Shown piece by piece: positions 8,614 to 17,137 of a stretch of DNA of 64,000 bases. The DNA is from Curtobacterium sp. MCBA15_009 (GTDB lineage Bacteria; Actinomycetota; Actinomycetes; Actinomycetales; Microbacteriaceae): the NCBI RefSeq assembly GCF_001864895.1, contig NZ_MJGO01000041.1, positions 148,462-212,461 of the forward strand, written 5' to 3'. The position numbers and the translations under genes are program-made. Positions within the stretch are counted from its first letter, which is position 1. Every line of letters starts with the position of its first letter. The notes under the pieces are model-generated. The model did no database searches, was not told the origin of the DNA, and saw only the letters and a program-made list of their open reading frames with translations.

Positions 8614-8651
8614 ACGGGAGGCCCGTGGCGACGTCGCCACGGGCCTCCCGT
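8614..8651 (+). terminator. Hairpin, GACGGGAGGC family
   Basis: ACGGGAGGCCCGTGGCGAC folds back onto GTCGCCACGGGCCTCCCGT, a perfect palindrome beginning 18 bases after the aldo/keto reductase stop. Followed by TTCG, not a U-run. Confidence 0.85.
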
Positions 8652-8815
8652 TCGATCCGGAGCCGATCTGGAGCCGATCTGGACCCGATCCGGCCCGATC
8701 CGGCGTCGACCCGGCGTTCCCGGCGGATGAACGGCATGTGTCGCCAAGCTGGCAGACGCCTCCGTAAGCCTGTACCCCACCCAAACCCCATCGAGGAGTC
8801 CCCCGAATCGGGGGC
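8652..8815 (+). promoter_or_regulatory. Leader of the surface-glycan cluster
   Basis: Bases 8655-8712 hold degenerate tandem copies of a GGAGCCGATCT unit. GAGGAG at 8793-8798 looks like a ribosome-binding site but is 17 bases from the ATG; the gap holds a small hairpin CCCCCG-AAT-CGGGGG (about 8800-8814) that could bring it close or, if it pairs otherwise, hide it. No clear promoter hexamers were recognised. Confidence 0.4.
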
Positions 8816-9340
8816 ATGACCCGATTGGATACCCCCGTTCTGGTGTCGCCCGACACCGGGACGGTGGCGGCCGTGCGACCCGGCACGGTAGCGCGCCTGC
8901 TCGCCACCGCGAGGCAACTCGCGTCCTTCGGCACCATCGGTGCCGTCTGCTTCGTGATCGACCTCGGCGTCTACAACCTGTTGCGCGCAACGGTCATGCC
9001 CGACGGCCCCATCGCCGCGAAGATCGTGTCCGCCGTCGTGTCGACCGCGGTGGCGTGGCTCGGCAACCGGTTCATCACGTTCCGCGCCGAGCGCCAGATC
9101 GGCCGACGCGAGACCGTGCGCGAAGGCCTGCTCTTCGCTGCGACGAACCTCGTCGGCCTCGGCATCGCCGCGGCGTGCCTCTTCGTCTCGCACTACGTCC
9201 TCGGGTTCACCTCCACCCTCGCCGACAACGTCGCCGGCAACGGCGTGGGGCTCGTGCTCGGCACCGTGTTCCGGTTCGCCGCGTACAAGGCCCTCGTCTT
9301 CCGTTCCACCGACGCTCACGCGAAGGAGCTCGCCGAATGA
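8816..9340 (+). CDS. GtrA family membrane protein (probable polyprenyl-phosphate-sugar flippase)
   Basis: 174 aa with four predicted membrane helices (roughly residues 37-57, 68-88, 104-126 and 139-160) and the GtrA signatures FGTIGAVCFVIDLGVYN near residue 38 and WLGNRFITFR near residue 81. GtrA proteins help translocate lipid-linked sugars across the membrane. It opens the cluster and overlaps the GT2 gene by 4 bases (ATGA). With the polyprenol-phosphate mannose synthase at 16343 and the GT-C enzyme at 10854, it would complete a lipid-carrier sugar route (inference). Confidence 0.9.
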   Translation: MTRLDTPVLVSPDTGTVAAVRPGTVARLLATARQLASFGTIGAVCFVIDLGVYNLLRATVMPDGPIAAKIVSAVVSTAVAWLGNRFITFRAERQIGRRETVREGLLFAATNLVGLGIAAACLFVSHYVLGFTSTLADNVAGNGVGLVLGTVFRFAAYKALVFRSTDAHAKELAE

Positions 9341-10857
9341 CCATCTCCGCCACGCTGCTGACGGCCGCAGGGCCGCTGCTCCAGCCCGACGACGGGACCG
9401 GGACGACGCGGAACGTCCCGAACCGTGGGACCACCGACGTGCCGACGGGAGGCTCGGGTCAGGTCTCGCAGACCGCCTGGTCGGTCGGCGAGTGGGTCGG
9501 CTACTCCGCTCTGGTCGCCGTGTCCGTGCTGCTCACGATCATCGCGTTGACGACGCTCTGGTGGATGCTGCACGCCTGGCGCTCGCGCGACGCGCTCAAG
9601 TCGACGAGCTTCAGCCAGACGCCGCGTCCGGCCGCGCACCGGTTCACCCTGCTGGTGCCGGGCCGCCACGAGCAGGACGTCATGGGCCAGACCCTCGACA
9701 TGCTCGCGACCCAGGACCACCCCGACTTCGAGATCATCGCGATCGTCGGCGAGGACGACCCCGAGACGGACGCGGTCGTGCGTGCGGCGGCGGCTCGGCA
9801 CCCCTCGCTGATCAAGGTCGTCGTCGACGACACCGCGCCGAAGAACAAGCCCAAGGCGATGAACCTCGCGCTCGAGCACGCGACGGGCGACATCGTCGGC
9901 GTGTTCGACGCCGAGGACGAGGTGTACCCGCACCTGCTGACCCTCGTCGACTCGCGGTTCCAGGAGACCGACGCCGACGTGGTGCAGGGCGGCGTGCAGC
10001 TCATGAACTTCCGGTCGAGCTGGTGGTCGCTCCGGAACGTGCTCGAGTACTACTTCTGGTTCCGTTCGCGCCTGCACTTCCACGCCGGTTCGAAGTTCAT
10101 CCCGCTCGGCGGCAACACGGTCTTCGTGACCCGTGAGCGGCTGGAGTGGTCGAACGGCTGGGACGCACACTGCCTCGCCGAGGACTGCGAGCTCGGCGTC
10201 CGGCTCTCGGCCGACGGCGCGAAGGTCGTCGTCGCCTACAGCCCCGAGGCCGTCACCCGCGAGGAGACCCCGCCGACCTTCGCCTCGCTGCTGAAGCAGC
10301 GGACGCGGTGGAACCAGGGCTTCCTGCAGGTCCTCGGCAAGGGGGAGTGGAAGAAGCTGCCGTCGTTCCGCCAGCGCTTCTTCGCCCGCTACATGCTCAC
10401 GATGCCGTTCATCCAGGCGGCCACCGGGCTGCTCATCCCGCTGAGCGTCCTCATGATCCTGTTCGTGAAGGTGCCGACGGCGATCGCCCTCGTGTCCTTC
10501 ATCCCGGTCGCGCCGACGCTCATGCTGCTCGCGGTCGAGGTCGTCGGACTCAACGAGTTCGGCCGCCTCTACAAGGAGAAGGTGCGGATCCGCGACTACG
10601 TGAAGCTCGTGCTCGGCCTCGTGCCGTACCAGGTCTTCCTCGCCGCCGCGGCCGTGCGGGCCGTCGTCCGGCACGTCAAGGGCCAGAACGGCTGGGAGAA
10701 GACCGAGCACACCGGTCAGCACCGGACCGCCGTGCAGACGGACGAGGTCGTCGGGTTCGCCTCGTCGCTCACCGGTGCCGCCGCTGCGGTCCCGGAGGAC
10801 CGTGAACTCGCCGGCACGACCGCCGGAGCCGGCTCGACCACTGGAGGCGCCCGATGA
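9337..10857 (+). CDS. Membrane glycosyltransferase, GT2 (cellulose/hyaluronan synthase-like)
   Basis: 506-aa processive-type family 2 glycosyltransferase. One membrane helix near residues 53-78 precedes the catalytic domain, which shows the first Asp in GEDDPETD, the DXD-like DAED at 191-194, the catalytic ED in LAEDCELG near 282 and the QxxRW motif as QRTRW at 321-325. Three or more helices follow (about 350-460). No PilZ domain and no BcsB partner are visible, so this is not a canonical cyclic-di-GMP-gated cellulose synthase. The product is probably a beta-linked glucan or related exopolysaccharide, supported by the GH8 gene downstream. Overlaps both neighbours by 4 bases. Confidence 0.9.
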   Translation: MTISATLLTAAGPLLQPDDGTGTTRNVPNRGTTDVPTGGSGQVSQTAWSVGEWVGYSALVAVSVLLTIIALTTLWWMLHAWRSRDALKSTSFSQTPRPAAHRFTLLVPGRHEQDVMGQTLDMLATQDHPDFEIIAIVGEDDPETDAVVRAAAARHPSLIKVVVDDTAPKNKPKAMNLALEHATGDIVGVFDAEDEVYPHLLTLVDSRFQETDADVVQGGVQLMNFRSSWWSLRNVLEYYFWFRSRLHFHAGSKFIPLGGNTVFVTRERLEWSNGWDAHCLAEDCELGVRLSADGAKVVVAYSPEAVTREETPPTFASLLKQRTRWNQGFLQVLGKGEWKKLPSFRQRFFARYMLTMPFIQAATGLLIPLSVLMILFVKVPTAIALVSFIPVAPTLMLLAVEVVGLNEFGRLYKEKVRIRDYVKLVLGLVPYQVFLAAAAVRAVVRHVKGQNGWEKTEHTGQHRTAVQTDEVVGFASSLTGAAAAVPEDRELAGTTAGAGSTTGGAR

Positions 10858-12836
10858 CCGCCAGCATCACCAACACCACGGGCATCCCGATCCGGGGCGC
10901 CGCGGCGTCCTCGGGCGCTGGTGCCTGGTTCCGCCGGCACGCCGCCAGCCTGGCCTGGCTGCTGCCCGTCGTCGCCGTCACCGTGATGGTGCAGCTCTGG
11001 AACATGTCCGGCACCCCGCAGCGCATCGACGACGAGGGCACGTACACCGCCCAGGCCTGGTCGATCCTGCACCTCGGCGAGATCACCCACTACACCTACT
11101 GGTACGACCACCCGCCGCTCGGCTGGGTGCAAATCGCCGGCTACACCGGACTGACCGGGGCGTTCGGACGCTACGAGTTCGCCGTCGAGGCCGCTCGTGA
11201 GGCGATGGTCTTCTTCTCCGCCGTCTCGAGCATCCTGCTGTTCGTCCTGGCCCGCCGCCTCGGTGCCGGGCGGATCACCGCCGCCGCCGCGAGCCTCGTG
11301 TTCGCCGTGTCGCCGCTCGCCCTGCAGTACCACCGCACGGTCTACATCGACAACGTGGCGACGCCGTGGCTCCTCGCCGCGTTCGTGCTCGTGCTCAGCC
11401 GCCGTCAGCAGCTCGCCGGGTTCACCGCGGCTGCCGCCTGCCTCGGTGTGGCGGTGCTCTCCAAGGAGACGTACCTGCTCGCGCTGCCGTTCCTCATCTG
11501 GCTCGCGGTCCGCCGTGCGGACAAGAGCACGCGCCGCTACACCCTCAGCGTCGCCGGCGCGGTGCTCGTCGTCATCGGCGGCGGGTACCTGCTGCTCGCC
11601 GCAGTGAAGGGCGAGCTGCTGCCGGGCAGTGGACGGGTCAGCCTGTGGGAGGGCATCACCTACCAGCTCGGTTCCCGTGCAGCGTCCGGTTCGGTGTTCG
11701 ACGGAGGCAGCCTGGCGAACGACGCCGCGGCGCAGTGGTGGGCGCTCGACCCGGTGTTCATCGTGCTCGGGTCCGCCGCAGCCGTCGTCGGACTGTTCCT
11801 GCGCCGCGTGCGACCGATCGCCGCGATGCTCGTGTTCCTGCTCGCGTTCATGTTCCGCCCGAACGGCTACCTGCCGGTGCCGTACGTGATCATGCTCATC
11901 CCGTTCGCCGCACTCCTCGTGGCGTACACGGCCGAGCGTGCCCTGCTGTCGGTCGCCGGACGCGTCCGCACCCGCACACGTCTGAGCGGCGCCACCCGAC
12001 GGGGCCTCGGCATCACGTGGGCCGTGGTCACCGCGGCTGCGCTCGTCGTGGCCGTTCCGCTCTGGGGGACGCAGCTGCGCGGCTTCCTGTTCGGGAACCT
12101 CGACCTGCCGATGCAGCAGGCCGAGCAGTGGGTCGGCGACAACGTCTCGAAGTCCTCGCGGCTGCTCGTCGACGACGCGATGTGGGTCGACCTGGTCGAC
12201 GACGGCTTCGCCCGGAACAACGTCGTCTGGTACTACAAGCTCGACACCGACGGAGCCGTGGAGCGGCAGTCGCCGAACGGGTGGAAGGACTCGGACTACG
12301 TCATCACGACGGACTCCATGCGGACCGGCGGCAACTCGTCCGCCGACGTCAGCCAGGCGATCCGCAACTCCACCGCGGTCGCGTCCTTCGGCGCCGGTGA
12401 CCAGCAGGTCGAGGTCCGCCGCATCCACTCCGAGGGCCTGACCGCCGCCGAGACCGCCATCACCCGCGCGACCGACGTGCGCAAGACGATGGGGACCGAG
12501 CTGGCGTCCAACCCGGCGCTGCGTGCGGACGACGGCACGAAGTCGCAGTTCCGCGCCGGCCAGGTCGACTCCCGCGCCATGATCGCCCTCGGCCAGGTGC
12601 TCGCCGACCAGGACGTGCGGGTCAGCCGCTTCACGCCGCTCACCGGCGAGGACGGCCAGCCCTTCCGCACGGTCGTGCTGCACACGAGCGACGCCGCGGG
12701 TGCCGAGCGGGTGGCGGCGACCTTCCAGGCGCTGTCGTCCTCGTTCCGTCCGAGTTCGGTCGAGCGGGACGGGGAGCGCGTCACCGTGACGTACGCCCCG
12801 TCCGACCCGACCACGACGCCCACGAGCGCCTCGTGA
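10854..12836 (+). CDS. GT-C membrane glycosyltransferase (ArnT/PMT, GT39/83-like)
   Basis: 660 aa, with about 11 hydrophobic segments in the first 420 residues and a large extracytoplasmic C-terminal region. The first loop contains RIDDEGTYTAQAW and YDHPPLGW, the acidic and DHPPLGW motifs of ArnT/PMT enzymes that transfer a sugar from polyprenyl phosphate to a protein, lipid or glycan outside the membrane. The start overlaps the GT2 stop (ATGA). The donor could be polyprenyl-phosphate mannose made by the synthase at 16343 and moved by GtrA (inference). The acceptor is unknown. Confidence 0.88.
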   Translation: MTASITNTTGIPIRGAAASSGAGAWFRRHAASLAWLLPVVAVTVMVQLWNMSGTPQRIDDEGTYTAQAWSILHLGEITHYTYWYDHPPLGWVQIAGYTGLTGAFGRYEFAVEAAREAMVFFSAVSSILLFVLARRLGAGRITAAAASLVFAVSPLALQYHRTVYIDNVATPWLLAAFVLVLSRRQQLAGFTAAAACLGVAVLSKETYLLALPFLIWLAVRRADKSTRRYTLSVAGAVLVVIGGGYLLLAAVKGELLPGSGRVSLWEGITYQLGSRAASGSVFDGGSLANDAAAQWWALDPVFIVLGSAAAVVGLFLRRVRPIAAMLVFLLAFMFRPNGYLPVPYVIMLIPFAALLVAYTAERALLSVAGRVRTRTRLSGATRRGLGITWAVVTAAALVVAVPLWGTQLRGFLFGNLDLPMQQAEQWVGDNVSKSSRLLVDDAMWVDLVDDGFARNNVVWYYKLDTDGAVERQSPNGWKDSDYVITTDSMRTGGNSSADVSQAIRNSTAVASFGAGDQQVEVRRIHSEGLTAAETAITRATDVRKTMGTELASNPALRADDGTKSQFRAGQVDSRAMIALGQVLADQDVRVSRFTPLTGEDGQPFRTVVLHTSDAAGAERVAATFQALSSSFRPSSVERDGERVTVTYAPSDPTTTPTSAS

Positions 12837-13357
12837 CCCCGGCGACGGACGGGACCAGCCAGGGGCGCGAGGTGGCCGCGGCGTCCGTCCCCGCTGGGGA
12901 GTTCGCGTCCGCCGGCGCCAGCGGCACGGTCGGTCGTGTCTTCGTCGTCGCCGCCGGCGAACGGGCGAAATGCCCGAGTCCCGTCGGGAACGACCATGGT
13001 CTTCCGCCCGCTCGCCGAGGGGGACCGGAGGCAGGGGCGGGCACGACCGAGTCCGACACCGGCGAGCGGGCGAAATGCCCGGGTCCGGTCCAGGGCGACC
13101 GTGGTCTTCCGCCCGCTCGCCGAGCGGGACCGGAGGCAGGGGCGGGTGCGGCCGAACCCGTCGCCGACGAGCGGGCGGAATGCCCGGGTTCCGTCCGGGA
13201 CGACCGTGGTCTTCCGCCCGCTCGCGGAACCCGGACGGCCGCCGGCCCGAGCAGGACCAGGACCCCGACCCCGACCAGCACCCCGAACCCGACCAGCACC
13301 CTGCACCCGAGCAGCACCCCGCACCTGACCCGCACCACGACCCGAAGGAGCACGACC
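12837..13357. repeat. Gap with three tandemly spaced 62-bp palindromes
   Basis: Palindrome copies lie at 12953-13018, 13061-13123 and 13166-13226, with 105-108 bases between starts; the spacers GGGACCGGAGGCAGGGGCGG also match, so this is a true tandem duplication. About 13255-13350 is a CCGACCAGCACCC-type degenerate repeat. The whole stretch stays open in the frame of the next gene, and a GTG at 12833 overlaps the previous stop, so a long N-terminal extension is formally possible. I prefer the start at 13358 because a strong AAGGAG and a signal peptide sit there. Confidence 0.8.
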
Positions 13358-14233
13358 ATGCACGCATCCGCCGCCACGTCATCCACGGCATCCACGTCAT
13401 CCGCCTCCACCCACGGACGTCGCACCCGTCGACGCCGCACCCTCGTCGTCGGCGGCCTCGCCGCCACCCTCGTGGCCGCGACCGTCGGCCTCGCCGCGCC
13501 GCAGACCGCATCCGCCGCCACCGCCGAGCAGGGGTGGCTCCGCGTCGGGCACCTCTCGCCCGACACGAAGGGGGTCGACGTCGAGCTCTCGAGCCTGTCC
13601 GGCGGCAAGACCGTCTTCGAGCTCGACGACGTCACGTACGGCCAGGTCAGCGGCTACGAGAAGCTGCCGGTCGGCACCTACGTGCTCTCGATGCGCGCCG
13701 CGGACGCCCCCGACTCCACGCCGGTGATCTCCACCGACGTCTCGGTCCAGCAGGGCGACGCGAGCACCGTCGTCGCGTACGGCACGAACGACGACCTCAA
13801 GACGACGGCGTTCACCGACGACCTGCAGCAGCCCGGCGACGGCAAGGCGAAGCTCCGGCTCGTCCAGGCCGCCACCACCGCGAAGAAGGTCGACGTCAGC
13901 ACCTCCGAGGGCACCGCCATCGCCGAGGACGCCGCGTTCGGCAGCGCCACGAAGTACGCCACGGTCGACGCGGGCAAGTGGACGCTCGACGTCTCGGGCA
14001 GCGGGCAGCGTGGTACTGCGAAGGTCGACCTCGCGGGCAACACCGTCTCGACCCTGTTCGTCCTCGACGACAGCAAGGGCGACCTCACGGTGGTCCCGGT
14101 GACGGACGCCGCGGCGACCGCCGCGACCCCTGCCGGCGGCGTGCAGACCGGCGGTGGCGGCGCAGCCGCCGACCGTCCGCTCACCGAGGCGGTCCACACC
14201 GCCATCGCGACGCTCCGTTCGCTGTTCCGCTGA
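13358..14233 (+). CDS. Secreted DUF4397 domain protein
   Basis: 291 aa. A basic N-terminus ([10 protein letters not shown]) is followed by a hydrophobic stretch and an ATASAA-like signal-peptidase site near residue 58, so it is exported. The mature part contains a DUF4397 domain beginning WLRVGHLSPDTKGVDVELSS, a repeated beta-sandwich fold found in surface proteins. The C-terminus is short and glycine-rich then helical, with no LPXTG-like motif or final membrane helix, although a sortase gene lies two genes downstream. AAGGAG lies 7 bases before the ATG. Probable extracellular or wall-associated accessory protein of the glycan cluster; exact role unknown. Confidence 0.85.
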   Translation: MHASAATSSTASTSSASTHGRRTRRRRTLVVGGLAATLVAATVGLAAPQTASAATAEQGWLRVGHLSPDTKGVDVELSSLSGGKTVFELDDVTYGQVSGYEKLPVGTYVLSMRAADAPDSTPVISTDVSVQQGDASTVVAYGTNDDLKTTAFTDDLQQPGDGKAKLRLVQAATTAKKVDVSTSEGTAIAEDAAFGSATKYATVDAGKWTLDVSGSGQRGTAKVDLAGNTVSTLFVLDDSKGDLTVVPVTDAAATAATPAGGVQTGGGGAAADRPLTEAVHTAIATLRSLFR

Positions 14234-14239
14234 GCGCGC

Positions 14240-14298
14240 GGACGGGAGGCCCGTGGTGCGCGGGCAGATCGCCTGACGCACCCCGGGCCTCCCGTCCG
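14240..14298 (+). terminator. Imperfect hairpin, GACGGGAGGC family
   Basis: GACGGGAGGCCCG pairs with CGGGCCTCCCGTCC around a less well-paired 30-base interior, 8 bases after the DUF4397 stop. It may terminate or attenuate transcription before the GH8 gene, which has its own ribosome-binding site. Confidence 0.65.
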
Positions 14299-14367
14299 GC
14301 ACCGCCGGCGCGGCCGACACGGCCGCTGCAGCGCACGACGCAACCATCCACGGAAAGGCAGGCCCGC

Positions 14368-15522
14368 ATGACCCGCAGGACCTGGGTACCCCTCACCGCC
14401 GCCGCGGCGATCGTCGTCGCCGTCGGGATCGCCCTCGTGGCGGTACGACCCTGGGGCACGGGGACGACCGCGGAGGGCGGCCCCGCCGCCACGCCGATCT
14501 CGACCAGCGCGCCCGACACCGCGCGGACGCCCGGGGCGTTGCGCTCCGAGTTCCTCGACCGCTACGTGCAGGACGGTCGCGTCGTCCGCACCGACCAGGG
14601 CGGCGACACCGTCAGCGAGGGGCAGGCCTACGGGCTGCTCATCGCCTTCGCGAACGACGACCGCGAGCGGTTCGACGCGATCTGGGACTGGACGAGCACG
14701 CACCTGGTCACCGACGACGACCTGCTCGCCTGGCGGTGGACGCCCGACGAGGGCATCGCCGACGGCCAGTCCGCGAGCGACGCCGACCTCGACGCGGCAC
14801 GGGCCCTCGTGCTCGCCGGCTCCGCCTGGGGCGAGGAGCGGTACACCGCCGCCGGCAAGCGCATCGCGGCCGCGATCCTCGAGCACGAGACCGCGGAGAC
14901 CGAACTCGGCACGATCCTGCTGCCCGGGCCGTGGGCGGACACCGGGTCGGCGGCCGGCGCCGGACCCTACCGGTACAACGCGTCGTACGCGTCGCCCGCC
15001 GCGTTCACCGTGCTGGCGGACGCGACCGGCGACGACCGGTGGAACGCGCTCGACCGGGGTTCCCGGGCGGTCACGACGGCCGTGCTCGACGGCGCACGGC
15101 TGCCGAGCGACTGGTCGCAGGTGCACCGCGACGGGAAGGTCGACCCGATGCCCGCCACGGGCGGGGACGGCCAGGTCGTGTACGGGTACGACGCCATGCG
15201 GATGCCGCTGCGGTACGCGGAGTCCTGCACGGCCGACGACCGGGCGCTCGCCGGGGCACTCGCCCCGACCCTCGGGCGGTCGACGCAGCTCGCGTCGCAG
15301 CTCGACCTGGGCGGCACCGCGGTGACCGGGGACACCAACGCGCTGGCCTTCGTCGCGCGGGCTGCCGCCGAGCAGGCCGCCGGGTCGGACGAGGCGGCGC
15401 GTGCCGACCTCGGACGCGCGGACCGGACGGCAGCGACCACGCCGACCTACTTCGGTGACGCGTGGGCGGCGCTCGGCGCCACGATGCTCACCTCGACGGT
15501 GCTCGGGGGGTGCGCCTCGTGA
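14368..15522 (+). CDS. Secreted glycoside hydrolase family 8 (endoglucanase, BcsZ-like)
   Basis: 384 aa. A single N-terminal membrane anchor or signal (residues 8-30) with no clear cleavage site leads into a GH8 (alpha/alpha)6 domain. Diagnostic motifs: VSEGQAYGLLIAF with the proton-donor Glu, SASDADLDAARALVLAG matching the GH8 ASDADL signature with the catalytic-base region, and YGYDAMRMPLR. Family members cleave beta-1,4-glucan or xylan, and BcsZ trims cellulose during synthesis. Its place after a cellulose-synthase-like GT2 suggests a polymer-editing role (inference). GGAAAGG precedes the ATG; the stop overlaps the sortase GTG. Confidence 0.9.
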   Translation: MTRRTWVPLTAAAAIVVAVGIALVAVRPWGTGTTAEGGPAATPISTSAPDTARTPGALRSEFLDRYVQDGRVVRTDQGGDTVSEGQAYGLLIAFANDDRERFDAIWDWTSTHLVTDDDLLAWRWTPDEGIADGQSASDADLDAARALVLAGSAWGEERYTAAGKRIAAAILEHETAETELGTILLPGPWADTGSAAGAGPYRYNASYASPAAFTVLADATGDDRWNALDRGSRAVTTAVLDGARLPSDWSQVHRDGKVDPMPATGGDGQVVYGYDAMRMPLRYAESCTADDRALAGALAPTLGRSTQLASQLDLGGTAVTGDTNALAFVARAAAEQAAGSDEAARADLGRADRTAATTPTYFGDAWAALGATMLTSTVLGGCAS

Positions 15523-16298
15523 GCGGGGAGGATCTCCGCCCGGGTGACGGCGCCGGCGACGGTGCTGGTGGAGCCGGGTTCGGTGGGCGTCGGGGACGGC
15601 GCTCGTCGGGGCGGTCGACCACCGGTCGGCGCCGGGAGCTCGTCGTCGGTGCGGTCGTGGCCGCGGTCCTGGTGGCCGGCGGCGTCACCGGCGTGGCGGT
15701 CGCCGGGGGGTCACGCGGGACCGAGGGGACACCGGTCACGGACCCGTCGTCTCCTCCCTCGTCGTCGTCTTCCTCGCCGTCGTCTCCTTCGTCCTCGGAT
15801 CCCTCTCGGGCCGACGGCTTCCAGGACCCGGCCGCCCCGCAGGCGCGTTCGACCGCCACCCCGGTGCGCGTCTCGATCCCGGCCATCGGCGTGGAGTCCT
15901 CGCTCGAGGACCTGCACCGCGGCGCCGGCGGCGAGCTCGACCCGCCCGTCGACTGGGACAGCGCCGGGTGGTTCAGCGACGGCATCGTCCCCGGGGCGGT
16001 CGGTCCGTCGGTGATCGCCGGTCACGTCGACAGCCCCACCAGCGCCGCCGTCTTCTTCCGGCTCGACGAGCTGGTCGCCGGCGACGAGGTCCACGTCCGC
16101 ATGTCGGACGGCAGCACCCGCACCTTCACCGTCGACCGGTCGGAGCGCGCCGCGAAGGCGGCGTTCCCGACGAGCGACGTCTACGGCACCACCCCGACAC
16201 CGCAACTGCGGCTGATCACCTGCGACGGCACGTTCGACACCGCCACGGGGCACTACACGGACAATCTGATCGTGTTCGCAGACCTCTCGTCGGACTGA
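15519..16298 (+). CDS. Class F-type sortase
   Basis: 259 aa. Cytoplasmic glycine-rich N-terminus, one membrane helix (about residues 44-66), a Ser/Pro/Asp-rich linker (about 80-105) and a sortase domain. VRVSIPAIGVESSLEDL opens the domain; the catalytic His is in VIAGHVDS and the Cys in LRLITCDG. Class F sortases normally use a downstream Arg, but none is seen between the Cys and the C-terminus (TGHYTDNLIVFADL). GTG start overlapping the GH8 stop, preceded by GGGGGG. Presumably anchors a surface protein, but no sorting signal is found in the window. Confidence 0.87.
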   Translation: MSGEDLRPGDGAGDGAGGAGFGGRRGRRSSGRSTTGRRRELVVGAVVAAVLVAGGVTGVAVAGGSRGTEGTPVTDPSSPPSSSSSSPSSPSSSDPSRADGFQDPAAPQARSTATPVRVSIPAIGVESSLEDLHRGAGGELDPPVDWDSAGWFSDGIVPGAVGPSVIAGHVDSPTSAAVFFRLDELVAGDEVHVRMSDGSTRTFTVDRSERAAKAAFPTSDVYGTTPTPQLRLITCDGTFDTATGHYTDNLIVFADLSSD

Positions 16299-16342
16299 CC
16301 AACGAGCAACCGATACATTCGATGTGGAGCACGAGGAGCACC

Positions 16343-17137
16343 ATGAGCGAGACCCTGGTCATCATCCCGACCTACGACGAGGCAGAGAACGTCCGTCCCA
16401 TCGTCGAGCGCACGCTCGCCGCGACCGACGACAGCGTGCACGTGCTCGTCGTCGACGACAACTCGCCCGACGGCACCGGAGCGATCGCCGACGCCATCGC
16501 CCGCGAGACCGACCGGGTCCACGTCATGCACCGCACCGTCAAGGACGGCCTCGGCGGCGCGTACCTGTCCGGCTTCGCCTGGGGCCTCGAGCACGGCTAC
16601 GACAAGCTCGTCGAGATGGACGCCGACGGCTCCCACCACCCGGAGTACCTGCCGTGGATGCTCGAGCTCGCCGACACGAACGACCTCGTGCTCGGGTCCC
16701 GCTGGATCAAGGGCGGCGAGGTCGAGAACTGGCCCTGGTACCGCGAGCTGCTCTCGCGTGGCGGCAACCTGTACACCCGCCTGGCCCTCGGCATCGCCGT
16801 CCGGGACGCGACCGGCGGGTTCCGGGTCTTCACCTCGCGGGCGTTCGAGCGCATCGACCTGGCCGGCGTCGCCTCGAAGGGCTACTGCTTCCAGGTCGAT
16901 CTCTGCTGGCGCGCCCTCGAGGCCGGTCTGCGGGTCGTCGAGACCCCGATCACCTTCACCGAGCGGGAGTTCGGCGTCTCGAAGATGAGCGGCAACATCG
17001 TGCGTGAGAGCCTGGCCCTCGTGACGAAGTGGGGCATCGACCGCCGTCTCCGCGAGGCGCGCTCCCTGGTCAAGGACCACCGGAAGCTGCCGTCGGTGCG
17101 GGCCAACGCGCACGCCGTGGCGGACCACACCGCCTGA
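16343..17137 (+). CDS. Polyprenol monophosphomannose synthase
   Basis: 264-aa GT2 enzyme of the Dpm1/Ppm1 type that transfers mannose (or another hexose) from its nucleotide donor to polyprenyl phosphate on the cytoplasmic side. Motifs: VIIPTYDEAENV, VVDDNSPDGTG, MDADGSHHPEY (DXD-like) and the C-terminal EREFGVSKMSG. It lacks membrane helices, so it is a peripheral catalytic-domain-only type. GAGGAG precedes ATG 16343; an in-frame ATG at 16322 is an alternative. It probably supplies the lipid-linked sugar used by the GT-C enzyme upstream. Confidence 0.92.
   Translation: MSETLVIIPTYDEAENVRPIVERTLAATDDSVHVLVVDDNSPDGTGAIADAIARETDRVHVMHRTVKDGLGGAYLSGFAWGLEHGYDKLVEMDADGSHHPEYLPWMLELADTNDLVLGSRWIKGGEVENWPWYRELLSRGGNLYTRLALGIAVRDATGGFRVFTSRAFERIDLAGVASKGYCFQVDLCWRALEAGLRVVETPITFTEREFGVSKMSGNIVRESLALVTKWGIDRRLREARSLVKDHRKLPSVRANAHAVADHTA

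Noticed and set aside
12953-13226. Regularly spaced repeats resembling a small CRISPR array
   Set aside because: The repeats are about 62 bp and internally palindromic, the spacers also match each other, and there are no cas genes; it is a tandem duplication of the dispersed palindrome.
12833-13357. N-terminal 175-residue extension of the DUF4397 protein as the annotated start
   Set aside because: It would bury the signal peptide, consists of repeat-encoded sequence and ignores the strong AAGGAG before ATG 13358; kept only as a finding.
8816-17137. Complete bacterial cellulose synthase (bcs) operon
   Set aside because: No BcsB, BcsC or PilZ-containing BcsA is present; only the GT2 and GH8 resemble Bcs components.
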